DNA of 64,000 nt from Limnanthes douglasii subsp. nivea (Eukaryota > Streptophyta > Magnoliopsida > Brassicales > Limnanthaceae): NCBI GenBank assembly GCA_036936605.1, contig JAUPFV010000004.1:142272973-142336972 (forward strand), read 5' to 3'. Positions 11,935 to 22,253 of the stretch are shown one piece after another; the stretch's first letter is position 1; each line of letters starts with the position of its first letter. The translations under genes and the position numbers were made by a program. The notes under the pieces are model-generated. The model was not told the DNA's origin and made no database searches. It saw only the letters and a program-made list of their open reading frames with translations.

Positions 11935-12158
11935 AAATGAATTAAAAGGGTAAAAATAGAATTAAAAATTGAAGGACTATGTGTAAGACTCGTATCATTT
12001 AATTATGGGGACACGTGGCTAAACTAGGGAATAGACCATACACAAGGACTAAATTTATAGATTTTGAGTAGTCCATGGACCCTTACCGGTGATTTTTTAG
12101 CCGAAGGACTAAATGAAAGAAAACGCGATAGTCGATGGACTATATTCTGATTTAAGTT
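11935..12158 (-). repeat. Right terminal inverted repeat of the Pack-MULE
   Basis: Reverse-complement partner of 10908-11155. The small minus-strand frame 12320-12024 that runs through it is a by-product of the repeat. Confidence 0.8.
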
Positions 12159-12167
12159 ATTGGTTGT

Positions 12168-13259
12168 TAATAACCGAATGTTCAAAATATGATATGTTTT
12201 ATTCTTCTTTTCTTCTTGATTTTTATCATCTACTTCTTTAACATTTTCTTCAACGTCATCATTTACTTCCATCAATATTTTTTCTATATTGGTTAGGTGC
12301 AATTCCCCAACAATAAGCAATTAAAAAGATAATGACATTTTTTTAGAATATGTTATCGTCTAAGAGTATTAAATTTCTAATAATGTTAAAAATAATTCTT
12401 TAACTTACTTGGATTTATTTGATTGAGTAAGCTTTCACTTCTTTTATTTTTTTAATTTTTTCAACCTTTTTATTGGAGAAACCTTGGAAAGTTTTCAACC
12501 AAATTTAGAACCCGTGTATGCTCTTTGAAAATATATTGCCCTAAAATAAAATAATACATTAGTTTTATTATTAAATACTTTAAGATAAATGTATTGTAAC
12601 ATTTAAACTGTAACTTACAGTTAGTATGGAGACTCATCCTATAGTGTTTTTGGTTTGGTTTGACAATACCTTTTTAGTAATTTCAGCAGTTTATCGGCAA
12701 GCAATTAAGCCAAATTATATTTTTAAGGTTTTCAAATTCTCTCTCAATAAAATGGGCAAAGTTTTTATTCATATATTATCTCAAGGTTGAGAAGAACATA
12801 TTTATAAAAAGGTACATGATAAACATCATGGAAACCTCATTGAAACTTTGCGCATCAACTTTTACGGATGCCTTTTAAATTGCTTCTTTCAACATTTTAT
12901 TTGTTATGTTACGGAATACTTGGTTTTTCCTTTGGTTAATACTTTGAGAAAAATAGTTTTATATAATATTTCATTTATCTTTTACATTACTAGAGTTTAC
13001 TTGACCGTGATATGAATGAATATTTATTTCTTCACCACCACCATTTACATCATATATAACTTTGACATCGTTGCTCGTAAAAATCATATATTTTCCTTCA
13101 AGGAGAAATGATTTTCTCCATATCAAATGCATTTATTATTGCCATGATTATTTCTCATGACTTCCAAGATTTATATGAACCTTTCAACTTCTCAACTTTT
13201 TTGTGATCTTGATCTTGGTTGTGCAACTAATTTTGTTTGAACCATATCTGTAGCAAAAA
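12168..13259. other. AT-rich DNA, no gene recognised
   Basis: Apart from an acidic minus-strand stretch at about 12320-12180 (EVNDDVEENVKEVDDKNQEE), no coding signature or repeat was identified. Confidence 0.4.
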
Positions 13260-14200
13260 CAATATAGTACATGCTATGCAACATTATGAAAATATTACTT
13301 TAAAAAAATAAATACAAAACAAACAACAAAATCTAGTTATTGTTAAACATCAATCCAATAACATTATACAACAACATAAAATAACAAAATCTATTTACTT
13401 GCTAAACAACAATTCAATAACATTATTAAACCAAGCAAACAACAAAATCTAATTACTGCTAAGCATCAATTGAGTTACATTTTCAAGCTAAACAACCAGA
13501 AAATTGAATTACTTCTAAACAATAATTTAATAACAGTTTTAAACCAAACAAAATAAAAAAAAATTATATTAGTAATTAATGATATAAATTTTGAATATTA
13601 ACCTTACAAAATCAAAATACACTAGCTAATGAAACAAATAATGGAAGATCGAGAGTAAAATGCAATAAAAAGACAAAAGAAGAAAATTATTAAGAACTAG
13701 GATTTAAGTATGAGGGCCGACAGTCAGTTGCACTAAAAATATGAATTTCTTAACACAAATAAACATAAATTCAATAACACTCTTAAACTAAATAACTAGA
13801 AGCTTAAATTACTTATAAACATCAATTCAATAAGAGTATTAAACCAAACAAACATGCAAACTTAATATTAGTAATTAAAACTATAAAACTTAAAGATTAA
13901 CCCTATGAAATCAAATCATACTAGCTAATGGAACATAACATGAAAGATCAAGATTTAAATCTAATAAATACCAGGATTTAAGTTAAGGGTCGACAACCAA
14001 TCGTAATAAAAAGTATCAAGTTCTTAACACTACTAAAAATCAATTCAATAACACTCTTAAAACAAACAATCATAAGCTTGAATTACTTCTAAATATCAAG
14101 TCATTAACAATGTTAATCCAAACAACCACAAGCTCGAATTATTGCTAATTATCAATTAATGAAAAAAACCAAATACCAAACATACAACAAAACCTAAATG
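13260..14200. repeat. Imperfect A/C-rich tandem repeats with a higher-order unit
   Basis: Variants of CATCAATTCAATAACA, followed by TCTTAAACCAAACAA and AATTACTTCTAA, recur many times with irregular spacing. A larger unit of roughly 280-290 bases, containing ACTAGCTAATG, AAGATC, GGATTTAAGT and GGGYCGACA, appears at about 13620-13830 and again at about 13918-14110. No coding potential is visible. Confidence 0.65.
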
Positions 14201-14369
14201 TAGTGAACATCTCATATTGTAAATCGTTACCTTTATGGTTTAATTTCTTGAAGTACTTGACGACATAGATGATCATAGCATAATCGTTAGTGATAAAGAT
14301 ATGAGGTCATTTATGTTTCCGAATATGAATCTAAAGAAGAATCAAAAGAGATTATTTGGATTAGGTAAT

Positions 14370-14610
14370 TCGTGTTATTGGTTGATGTATTTAGGAAAGA
14401 ATATCATTCGTGTTTGTTGCTTAGGGATTTAGGAAAGAATTTCAGTCATGATGATTCTCGTTTAAGAATTTAGAGAAGAAGGTCAGTCGTGATGTTTCTC
14501 GTTTAGATATTTAGAGAAGAAAGTCATTGGTTTAGGGATTTAGAGAAAAAGGTCAGTTGTGGTGTCTTTGGTTTAAGAAAGAAGGTCACTCGTGGTTTAG
14601 GATGTCTCGT
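14370..14610. repeat. ~47-bp minisatellite, about five imperfect units
   Basis: The unit contains GGGATTTAGAGAAGAAGGTCA, then GTCGTGATGTTTCTCGTTTA, with sequence drift between copies. It follows the A/C-rich array without a clear break. Confidence 0.65.
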
Positions 14611-15454
14611 TGATAAAAAAAATTAAAAAGGTATTTTGTAATTTTCAAATCGTTGTTAAATACTGATTTTGATATTATTTGGTACTAAAAATTGATTATC
14701 AATTTATTTTGGTATCTTAAGAAGAATCATCTTATCTTTAATTTCATAACATACTTATAATTACTTCAAAAAATAAAAATACATCCACGTGTATATAATT
14801 TTTATTTCACATTTTCAAGCTTTTTCATGAGTTTTATATATTTTTTAAACAAATTATAAATATATAAAAAAAATTCCTCTTTTACTTTTAAATTTATATA
14901 CGTAACTTATTAGTTAATGCCAACTATAAGGTAAATATTTTAAAATTTAGATCTTAGGACTTTAGATCTAGAATTTGGGATATTTTATATATATATATAT
15001 ATATATCAATTAAGACAATTATTGCAATTTGGTTGTTGTAGTTGTTGTATGTTAATTTATACGCTGGTTTAAATATGTTCACTAGTCGCCTCTTTTAACC
15101 CTCTCAGGTGTGTTAAGTTTGAATAAAACTATATAGCTCAATGTTCGTTGTCCTTATGCTCTTTTGAAGATGTTATTGATTTTCATTTTTTACTACAGTA
15201 AACCCATCATTCTTGTCATCATTCTGGGACCAATAGTTTTATTTTGTTTCTCTCATTGCATTATTATTTGTAGCTAGATTTGCTAGTCTATGTTAAACAT
15301 TGTATCTATTTGTATTATTAACGACTGGAGACACTTATTTCTTATAGTTTTTGTTAGGGAATGCCTCATGGCTTATAAAGTACTCTCTAATATATATGCA
15401 ATGCTTTAAAATACAAAAAACAATTAGATATTTTTTGTATAATTTAAATCATTA
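14611..15454. other. AT-rich DNA, nothing recognised
   Basis: Contains a (TA)n run at 14986-15006 and no other feature that I can support. Confidence 0.4.
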
Positions 15455-15459
15455 AATGG

Positions 15460-18170
15460 ATAAGTAAAATGAGTTTTAACAAGTACTTAGGGCATACCCC
15501 GAAGAAAGAGGCATGAAGCCTTAACCAAAGGTACTACAACCCGTAAAGAAGAATGCACAAAAGTCTACAAGAAAAACTCAAATATAATGGGCCTGAAAAT
15601 TGGTTTGATAATAGTTAATAACCTACTCATTTATTAGTAAGTGAGAATCAAACGTTCTACTAAAATAAAAGATGATTTTCATATAAGGCCAACAGACCAG
15701 CAACTAGTAGCGTAATTGGTGCAATCCACAAAAAAACCGGAAAATGCCAAAAGTTACGCCAAGTTGGGTATCCATGAGCACATCTAAACCCATCTACCAG
15801 TTGTAAAACCTGCAGAGTACAAAACAAACCTAAGTTAGAGATAATTATTAGTTTGAGGATCAAGTAGGCAAAAAAACCTTGGTTCTGAAGAATCTAAACA
15901 TGAGGTCAATAAGCATACAATAGGAAATCATAGAGCAATGAACATATGAGAAATCAAATATTCTTGAGTTCATTTCCCGTTAGACGTGGTAGATGATAGC
16001 CATGAAGTAAGTGCGCCAAAGGTGGAGATACCGTGAAATAGCCTAGTTTATAGCCTTTGAGTAAGGGTGCATTAATTTAAATATTTCGCATCAGAATTGA
16101 AATGAACACTATCAAGATGGAGATTTAACCTCAATTTATGAGCTTCAACTTTCCTTAAATAGAAATTCATAGAATAAATGTATACCGATGGATATTTTAT
16201 TTGTTCCAAACCAAACCCTCACATTCGAAACATGGATAAGTTGAGTGAATCATATGATAATTGTCTATAATGGTGAACTCAATATTCCCATTATTTATGG
16301 TCCAACAACGGGCGTCGCTACACTCGGTATTAGGTATAAAAAGCAATTTGATTAGCATGTTAATCTCCAATAAAGTGTTGTTACTCTTAGAAATTTACGC
16401 TATGACGTTATTATGCCAACACGAGTAGCCATTTACTTTGTTATCAGCCACCTTAAGATGGGTATCTAAACATGAATTAAAGATACGCAAACCATATTTA
16501 TAAGCAAAAAATAAAAAGGCATAACCGACGGGTTAAACTAAATCGTCATTTTAAACATCTAGTAAGTTATATGCCTTAGTCAGTGTATCTTTCTCGAGGC
16601 CCATGTGGGGCATTTATCAAGTTTTAAATTCCAGATTTTTTTATTTATTTTTTTATTTTTTACGTTTTAATTAAATCACACCAAATTGGATCAACGTTGT
16701 TACTGATTATTGACTAAATTTGTTTGAGAATAATCACCTGATTCAAATTTTTTAGATATATAATCTCAAGGCTGCCCTCATTCAATGGAAAGGTTATTGT
16801 TAACCAATCCATCTTCGCATTCGTAAACTTTATCTCATGGCCTAACCAAAGGTAACGATGAAGAAACTATGAGATCTCTCGAACAGGAAGGATGATGATA
16901 AAAAAACCATAAACCTATCATTTGAAGAGCACATATTAAATGAGTTGGATCCTATATGTATATGAAATGTGTTTGAATGTTAATACATGCAGTAATCTTG
17001 TAAAAATGGGGCAACAGCAGTTATGAAATAAAAAAAATCGTGAGAAGTAGAACTTCAAGATATTTAATTGGAAGATAACCTATATTGAACCCTGTGATGT
17101 TGACCAACTCAGTTATCAGAGAAGGGGTAACCCTAGAGAAGAAGATATGACTTTTTCTGGGGTTAACTTTAAGGTCTGAGAGTCAAAGAAGTCTTTCAGA
17201 CCATCTTTTCTAAGATTGAGGAAATTAATGTTACCATGGCAGAAAATCATCAGATTGTCTACAAAGAAAAGGTTGATAATCTTGAGCTTTTGACACTTTC
17301 GATGGAATTTTAAGTTCAAATCATAACTTTTCTTCTTAAGGATAGTCGATGGTACTTGTATGACTTGGACAAATAATAAGGGGGCAATAAATCTCCTTGT
17401 CTAAGACATTTCCAATTGTTTTATTTTTCCGTCTGAATTTGCGTTTATGTTATACAATGAATAATCCAAATGATCATCTGGTCCGCAAAGTTTATGGTTA
17501 CTAGGTTGTCAAGAATTAAGTGCCACCAGACGTTTTTGAAGGCTTTCGTTAGGTCGATTTTAAGAGCAATCGTCGTACCTTTACAATTAGTCTGATAACC
17601 CCTCAGAAGCTTTTGAGAAATAAGGATATTGTTTGTAATGTTATTGCCGACCATAAAAGTTGATTGAGAGTTCTCAATCAGATAAGAAAACATGTTGTTG
17701 ATTATGTCAGCCATGATTTTGGAGGTGAGCTTATAAACCACATTGCAACAAGCAATTGCTATGAAGTTCTCGACGCAATATGAGAAATATTTTTTAGGGA
17801 TGACGAAGATAGCTATAACATTCATTATGAGCTTAAGTCATCCAGTATTAAATAACGTTTAGATCCCACTAGATAGATGTCTATAATGTCTTAGGAATAC
17901 TTGAAAACCCTACATTGTAGTCATCATTCCTCAAAGATTTATTGTTATCAGTACGAAAAATTATGTTTTTAATCTCTTCGTAAATAACCGAGCGAGCTAT
18001 TAAAATCTTATCATAGGGGTTAACTTTTGCATAAGTAAACGAAAAATAATTATGAACCCAAAATATTCTCAAAGAATCGAGATTACAGGAGGTTAGATAA
18101 ATAGTTGACTAAGGCATTGACCACCACGTTAGGGATAATGGTCAAATCCCAAATACTACCTCCAAACTAA
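15460..18170 (-). mobile_element. Degenerate LINE relic, RT to 3' end
   Basis: Old minus-strand non-LTR element. Reverse transcriptase is recognisable at 17830-17116, thumb sequence around 16850-16740, and a 3' tail shared with the other LINE copies here at 15480-15960 (it contains CTTGGTTCTGAAGAATCTAAA on the plus strand, as in 24.7 kb and 20.28 kb). The part at 16000-16700 is too decayed to assign. No target-site duplication was found. Confidence 0.75.
17116..17825 (-). pseudogene. LINE reverse transcriptase fragment, two frames
   Basis: Two minus-strand frames cover adjacent parts of one plant LINE RT. The upstream frame (17825-17445) includes the SKIMADIINNM and LKIDLTKAFKNVWW stretches, equivalent to RT motifs around the first catalytic Asp. 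The downstream frame (17319-17116) carries FVDNLMIFCHG, equivalent to the FADD motif, with the second Asp replaced by Asn. The frames are separated by stops and a shift. Catalysis is excluded. Upstream sequence to about 18170 continues the similarity weakly. Confidence 0.8.
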
Positions 18171-18349
18171 GTTAATTTTTGTTTTGAACTTTTGATAATA
18201 AAAATCCATTAGGACTAAAGAAAAATACTACAATCTCAACCAATATAACACTAAATCTTAGCCTATTAAAATAAAAACATCAAATAAAATTTAAGTTTTT
18301 GAATTTTTTTTAACCTTTACATAATTCAGTTTAATGTATTTATTTTAAA

Positions 18350-18405
18350 ATTAAATTAAATAAAATTAAATAAAATAAAATAAAATAAAATAAAATAAAA
18401 TAAAT
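18350..18405. repeat. (TAAAA)n / (AAATA)n pentanucleotide repeat
   Basis: About ten near-perfect five-base units. Confidence 0.95.
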
Positions 18406-18879
18406 GTATTCTTAGTCGAATCGAATGTTAAGTTAACATTTCCTTTAAGCAAAAACACAAAAATGACAAATCAAATCAAATCCCATTGACCAAAATCTCG
18501 AATCCCCACATCTAGAAGGAAAAAAAATACATAACTACTTTTAAACTGCACATCATCTCCCGTTGTATTACTATAAATTTAGTCATAAAATGACACCCGG
18601 GATTAATTGATACTTAAATATTCAACTGTATAAATACCTCCAAAACAAAAAAATATACATACAATACAAGAATCTACAGCATACAAATCACCAATAAAAC
18701 AGCCATTGTTTAAAAATCAAAACTAAATAAGTCTAATCTATACAGAAATCAGAAGTAGTAACTGCCAAATTACCAATAATTCCCTTGTAATATCACATTC
18801 ACATAACTCTAAAACAACAAAATAAAAAGATATAAAGAAAAGATTAGAAAAATCAATACGATTCTAAGTACTACTTGTT
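18406..18879. other. 3' flank of the glutaredoxin gene
   Basis: AT-rich sequence downstream of the minus-strand gene, so it should contain its 3' UTR and polyadenylation region. Plant signals are too loose to place a site. No other feature is seen. Confidence 0.5.
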
Positions 18880-19296
18880 TCATAACCACAAAGCACCTGC
18901 CCTTTTCAAAATAGGCATCAATTCACCGGAGATATGAGCAGTCATCACTCTTTCCAATCCTCCAAACAGCTCTCCACCCACGAAAACCACCGGAAATTCA
19001 ACCACCTCATCCCTCTTTCCTTTTCTCCGTTCATCACCCCCATAAATTACTCTTGCTAATTCCCCAACAACTCTCTCTTCTTCGTCCTCGTGAATCTCAA
19101 AGACAGGAGGATTAACTCCGAGACCAAGTAGCAGCCTCTTAACGACATGACACATACAGCAACCGCGTCTACCGAAGACAACCACCGCACTTTCAGACAC
19201 GGTTTGGGCGACGCTGGCGCCGTCTCCACGTAAAGCCGCTGGAGTTGGTGGCGTCCGACACATCAGAGTTCTGGTGTAAGGGATTGCTTCTTGCAT
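18880..19296 (-). CDS. CC-type glutaredoxin, GRXC9/ROXY19-like
   Basis: Encodes 138 residues without an intron. CC-type glutaredoxins are land-plant-specific thiol oxidoreductases. The GRXC9/GRX480 group binds TGA bZIP factors in the nucleus and tunes salicylate, jasmonate and detoxification genes. Residues 35-134 form one glutaredoxin domain with the diagnostic CCMC active site at 46-49 in GRRGCCMCHVVKRLLLGLGV, then FPVVFVGGELFGG (101-113) with the glutathione-binding Pro and Gly pair, and HISGEL near the end. The C-terminal ALWL (135-138) is the motif needed for TGA interaction in ROXY proteins. Length and the MQ start fit the family, and no better upstream ATG exists. It is visibly GC-richer than its surroundings and has no lesion, so it is probably a live gene. 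A 92-100 Lys/Glu-rich insert (KGKRDEVVE) is variable among relatives. Which paralogue it is cannot be fixed without a tree. Confidence 0.95.
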   Translation of the reverse strand: MQEAIPYTRTLMCRTPPTPAALRGDGASVAQTVSESAVVVFGRRGCCMCHVVKRLLLGLGVNPPVFEIHEDEEERVVGELARVIYGGDERRKGKRDEVVEFPVVFVGGELFGGLERVMTAHISGELMPILKRAGALWL

Positions 19297-19365
19297 TTTT
19301 TTCTTTTGTGAATGATATTGGAGATTTGATTGGTTTTTGTAATTTTATAACGGAGAGGAAGCTGG

Positions 19366-19372
19366 TTTTATA
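19366..19372 (-). promoter_or_regulatory. TATA box of the glutaredoxin gene
   Basis: TATAAAA on the minus strand, 70 bases upstream of the ATG. This would give a 5' leader of about 40 bases. A second TATAAAA at 19343-19349 is closer to the ATG and a less likely choice. Confidence 0.6.
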
Positions 19373-19418
19373 GTGTACGATTTATTTTTATTTTTATTTT
19401 TTTGGCACGAATCGTACA

Positions 19419-19697
19419 GTCAATTAAAAAATGGAAGTCACAAATAATATATCAATTAAATACATAAAAGATTGCTTAATATTTTATTTCCATAATTAAA
19501 TTGTAGTAGTACTAATTCAACTAAAAAAATGTAGATAGGGCAGTATCCTGTCGTGTCATGCTATGGTCAATATCACTATTTAACTTTTATTTATTCGTTT
19601 ATAGAAAAGGTTGATTTATAAAAGGTTTATTTATATTGTTGTTTAATACGAATACTTTTGGATAAGATGGATGGTGTCCTATGTCATGGTATGTCAC
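19419..19697 (-). promoter_or_regulatory. Candidate W-box and TGAC-pair sites upstream of the glutaredoxin
   Basis: On the minus strand TTGAC occurs at 19419-19423 and TTGACC at 19565-19570 (W-box cores). Two TGACAT motifs ten bases apart lie at 19681-19697. GRXC9 in Arabidopsis is induced through as-1 (TGACG pairs 12 apart), so this pair resembles as-1 but is not a canonical one. Motifs this short can arise by chance. Confidence 0.3.
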
Positions 19698-19816
19698 TAC
19701 CTCATCCATAATCACGTATTCTTGTGCCGCAATGTATTATGTATATGTTTTTATATTTATTGCTTCTGTTTTAATATTTATTATAAAAATATTTTGTTTG
19801 AATAATATGCTGGGTT

Positions 19817-19906
19817 TTAATACGTGAAAAATTATTAAAAGTAATTTAGAAAGGAATAAAGGAATACCTTAATACGTGAAAAATTATTAAAAGTAATTTA
19901 GAAAAA
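19817..19906. repeat. Direct repeat, 38 bp x 2, period 52
   Basis: TTAATACGTGAAAAATTATT and the following 18 bases occur at 19817 and again at 19869. Confidence 0.85.
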
Positions 19907-19957
19907 ATACGTTTGACGGTGGGTTATTACAATAAAAATGAATGACAATTTTTCTTT

Positions 19958-19974
19958 TTTTAAAAGTAATAATT
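19958..19974. repeat. Target-site duplication of the upstream LINE, left copy
   Basis: TTTTAAAAGTAATAATT matches TTTTAAAAGTGACAATT at 21692-21708 at 15 of 17 positions. Both differences are transitions. Confidence 0.65.
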
Positions 19975-21691
19975 TTTTTGAATGAAAAGTTTAAATTAAT
20001 TAGAAAGGTTCATACATAATTTTGGGTAGGTTCCCACAAGAATACAAGATCAAAACAATTAGAACAAACAGCTAAATAGGGAAGATCCCATAGAGAAGTC
20101 CATATCGAATGTTTCCCATGAGGTAATCAAAGCTAGTAAATGCAAATGCAAAATGACTAGGTGGCTGAGTGGTGACTCCATAATCATCACATCCGGCATC
20201 CACGCTCCAATCCAGACAGAGAATACCTGAGACACAAACAAAGAGTAAGTTAGAATTAAAACGCATTATATCTGCCAGCTAATCTTGGTACCCAGAAATC
20301 TAAATCGGAGATCGGATATGATATGGTAAGATATTGATGAGGCCAAAGCCGGAGAAGATCCAAAAATTCTTGAATTCCTCTCTTTCCAAATGTGGTATAT
20401 AACCGCATTGAAACATGTACGCCAAATACAATGGTTTTGAGAATTTGACCATTTTGAGGCCTCATCAATCCAAGTTAGCCAACACGAAGAGTGATAAGGA
20501 AAGCCAAATTTGTTACTGGTAAAGGACCAGATGCTCTCAAAGAAACTACAGTCAAAGAGAATATGAGATATAGTTTCCGGATCAGAGAGGCAAAGAGGGC
20601 ACTGAGCTGGGATATTATAACCCCAACTTCGGAGCTTGTCTTTGGTGACAAGCTTGCCCTTAATTGCCAACCAAGAGATAAAGGAATGGCGCGGAATATT
20701 GAATTTATTCCAAACTAACCCCGCCCATCCCTTTTCAAGGACAGGCTTACGAAGGACGTTGTACGTATCCTTAATTGTAAAGTTGTTGCATCCTGCCTTT
20801 GTCGCCCAATAAGGAACATCCCTCGATAGGGTGTTTGGATGGGGAAGGGAGAGGATAAGATTGTGGATTTCGACCAGGTAGTGACGGTTTCTGGCACGCG
20901 CCGATCTGAGGTTGGCAGGCCAATTCCATTCACCATTGCAGATTATGTCCGAGACTTTTAGGTTGTTTCCTAATCGGGAGTCTCTGATGATGTCCGCTCC
21001 ATAATGGATTGAGAGCGGTAAGGAGAGAATCCATGGGTCATGCCAGAATGAAGTGTTCAATCCATTTCTGATAGCCACCCTATACAGATTACGGGCCAAA
21101 GGCCGAAGCCGGAGAATTTTCCTCCAAATCCAAGAGGAAGAGGAGGCTAAAGAAACTTTCCAAAAACTTTTATTTTTATCTTTTTAGTTTTAATCCATTC
21201 ACACCAGATAGAGTGATTCTTATTACTAACAATAGACCAGAGATGTTTTAGGACGACCGCCTGATTCCAGATTTTTAAGTCTAGGATCCCAAGGCCGCCC
21301 TCGTTATAGGGAGTGGAAACGGTTGACTAGGCTACTTTTGCCCCATGAATCTTCATTGACAAGCCGGACCATAGAAACCGGCGAAGATATTGGGTTAACT
21401 CCTTAATTATCCTAGAAAGTAGGATAAAAATCAAAGACCAGTACACCTGACCCGCGAATAAGACCGATTTGATTAGTTGGAGTCCACCAGCATAGGAGAG
21501 GTGTTTAGTAGTCCAAGAATCAATTCGGAAAGTTATTCTGTGCAGAAGGGGTCGGTAGTCCGAGTGGGAAAGTCTACCAGTTATGAGGGGAACCCCGAGA
21601 TACTTTACAGGAAGGGTACCTTCAGGGAAATTCAGGATAGGTAAAAAGTTTGACCGGAAGGGTTGGTCAATTCCAGAGAAAAAAATGTGAC
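19975..21691 (-). mobile_element. 5'-truncated LINE upstream of the glutaredoxin
   Basis: Minus-strand LINE of 1.7 kb with a short T-run (its poly-A end) at 19973-19979 and a 17-bp imperfect target-site duplication. It begins inside the RT domain (HIFFSG) and includes the thumb, zf-RVT and 3' UTR. The 5' truncation is usual for LINEs. It lies about 0.68 kb upstream of the glutaredoxin start and on the same strand, so it may border or form part of the distal promoter. A 0.6-kb fragment of the same family lies at 35189-35775. Confidence 0.85.
20266..21689 (-). pseudogene. LINE ORF2 C-terminal part: RT thumb and zf-RVT
   Basis: From 21689 the minus strand encodes VKYLGVPLITGRL and HLSYAGGLQLIKSVLFAGQV, the region after the RT palm. 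The frame is disturbed between about 21350 and 21100. From 21099 an open frame of 277 residues runs through LARNLYRVAIRNG, TKDKLRSWGYNIPAQCPLCL, HILFDCSFFESIW (zf-RVT, C-x2-C and C/H residues kept) to FRFLGTKISWQI. The endonuclease and RT catalytic core are missing because of the 5' truncation. Confidence 0.88.
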
Positions 21692-21708
21692 TTTTAAAAG
21701 TGACAATT
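21692..21708. repeat. Target-site duplication of the upstream LINE, right copy
   Basis: Partner of 19958-19974. It directly adjoins the truncated 5' end of the element. Confidence 0.65.
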
Positions 21709-22253
21709 GAAAAAATAGATTTAAAATTCTATAAAAAATGATAAACTAATATAATTTATAAAATCTTTGAATTAGATACAATGAAAAAGTAGGTCAGACA
21801 AAAATGAGAGGAAGGCAATTAGGAATAAAATTTATAAAATTTTCAACAGAAAAACAATTGGACAAACAAAAATATAATAAAAGCATTTTAAAAACTAATT
21901 TTATGAAATCTATGATTTAAAAAAAAATCAGGTCGTAGTAAAATAAAATGTGATTAAGTCTATTACAAGCTAAAAGTCCTCACAACAGTATCAAACCATA
22001 AGAAATATTGTTAATTTATTTTTAAGATACATATTTATTGACTTATAGTTTTATAGTTAAATTTTATATTATTTGTGTTATAAAAGTTATTCGGTTTACA
22101 TGTTTCGACGATTATTTAAATTTTTTATGAAAATATAATTTTAATCAATGTAACGATTACGCGGGTAAAATCATAATTTTTTTGATTGATATCGAAAGTT
22201 TGACAAATATTATTTTAAAAAAATAAGATAAAATGTTTTGTAATTTTAAAAGA
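21709..22253. other. AT-rich DNA, nothing recognised
   Basis: No coding frame, repeat or element signature seen. Confidence 0.4.

Larger units (their letters stand above)
10908..12158. mobile_element. Long-TIR Mutator-like element carrying an ATG8 fragment (Pack-MULE)
   Basis: A non-autonomous DNA transposon of about 1.25 kb. Its ends are imperfect inverted repeats of more than 200 bases: GGCTTAAATTAGAATGTAG on the left, and AACTTAAATCAGAATATAG read inward from the right. The direct flanks CTTGTTTGT (10899-10907) and ATTGGTTGT (12159-12167) match at 7 of 9 positions, the duplication length typical of Mutator-like elements. No transposase is inside. The interior holds the start of an ATG8 coding sequence and AT-repeat-rich DNA. 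TIRs of the same style occur in the MITE at 55148-55461. Orientation relative to a parent element is unknown. Confidence 0.8.

Noticed and set aside
12024..12320. 98-residue minus-strand frame
   Set aside because: Half of it is the right TIR of the Pack-MULE; only the acidic upstream part could be an older coding relic.
13260..14610. CRISPR-like array
   Set aside because: Units are imperfect minisatellites without unique spacers, and the DNA is plant nuclear.
15660..15863. Trp-rich 67-residue minus-strand frame resembling a membrane protein
   Set aside because: Lies in the 3' tail shared by the LINE copies, so it is element UTR sequence.
20491..20718. 75-residue plus-strand frame
   Set aside because: Antisense to the zf-RVT part of the minus-strand LINE.
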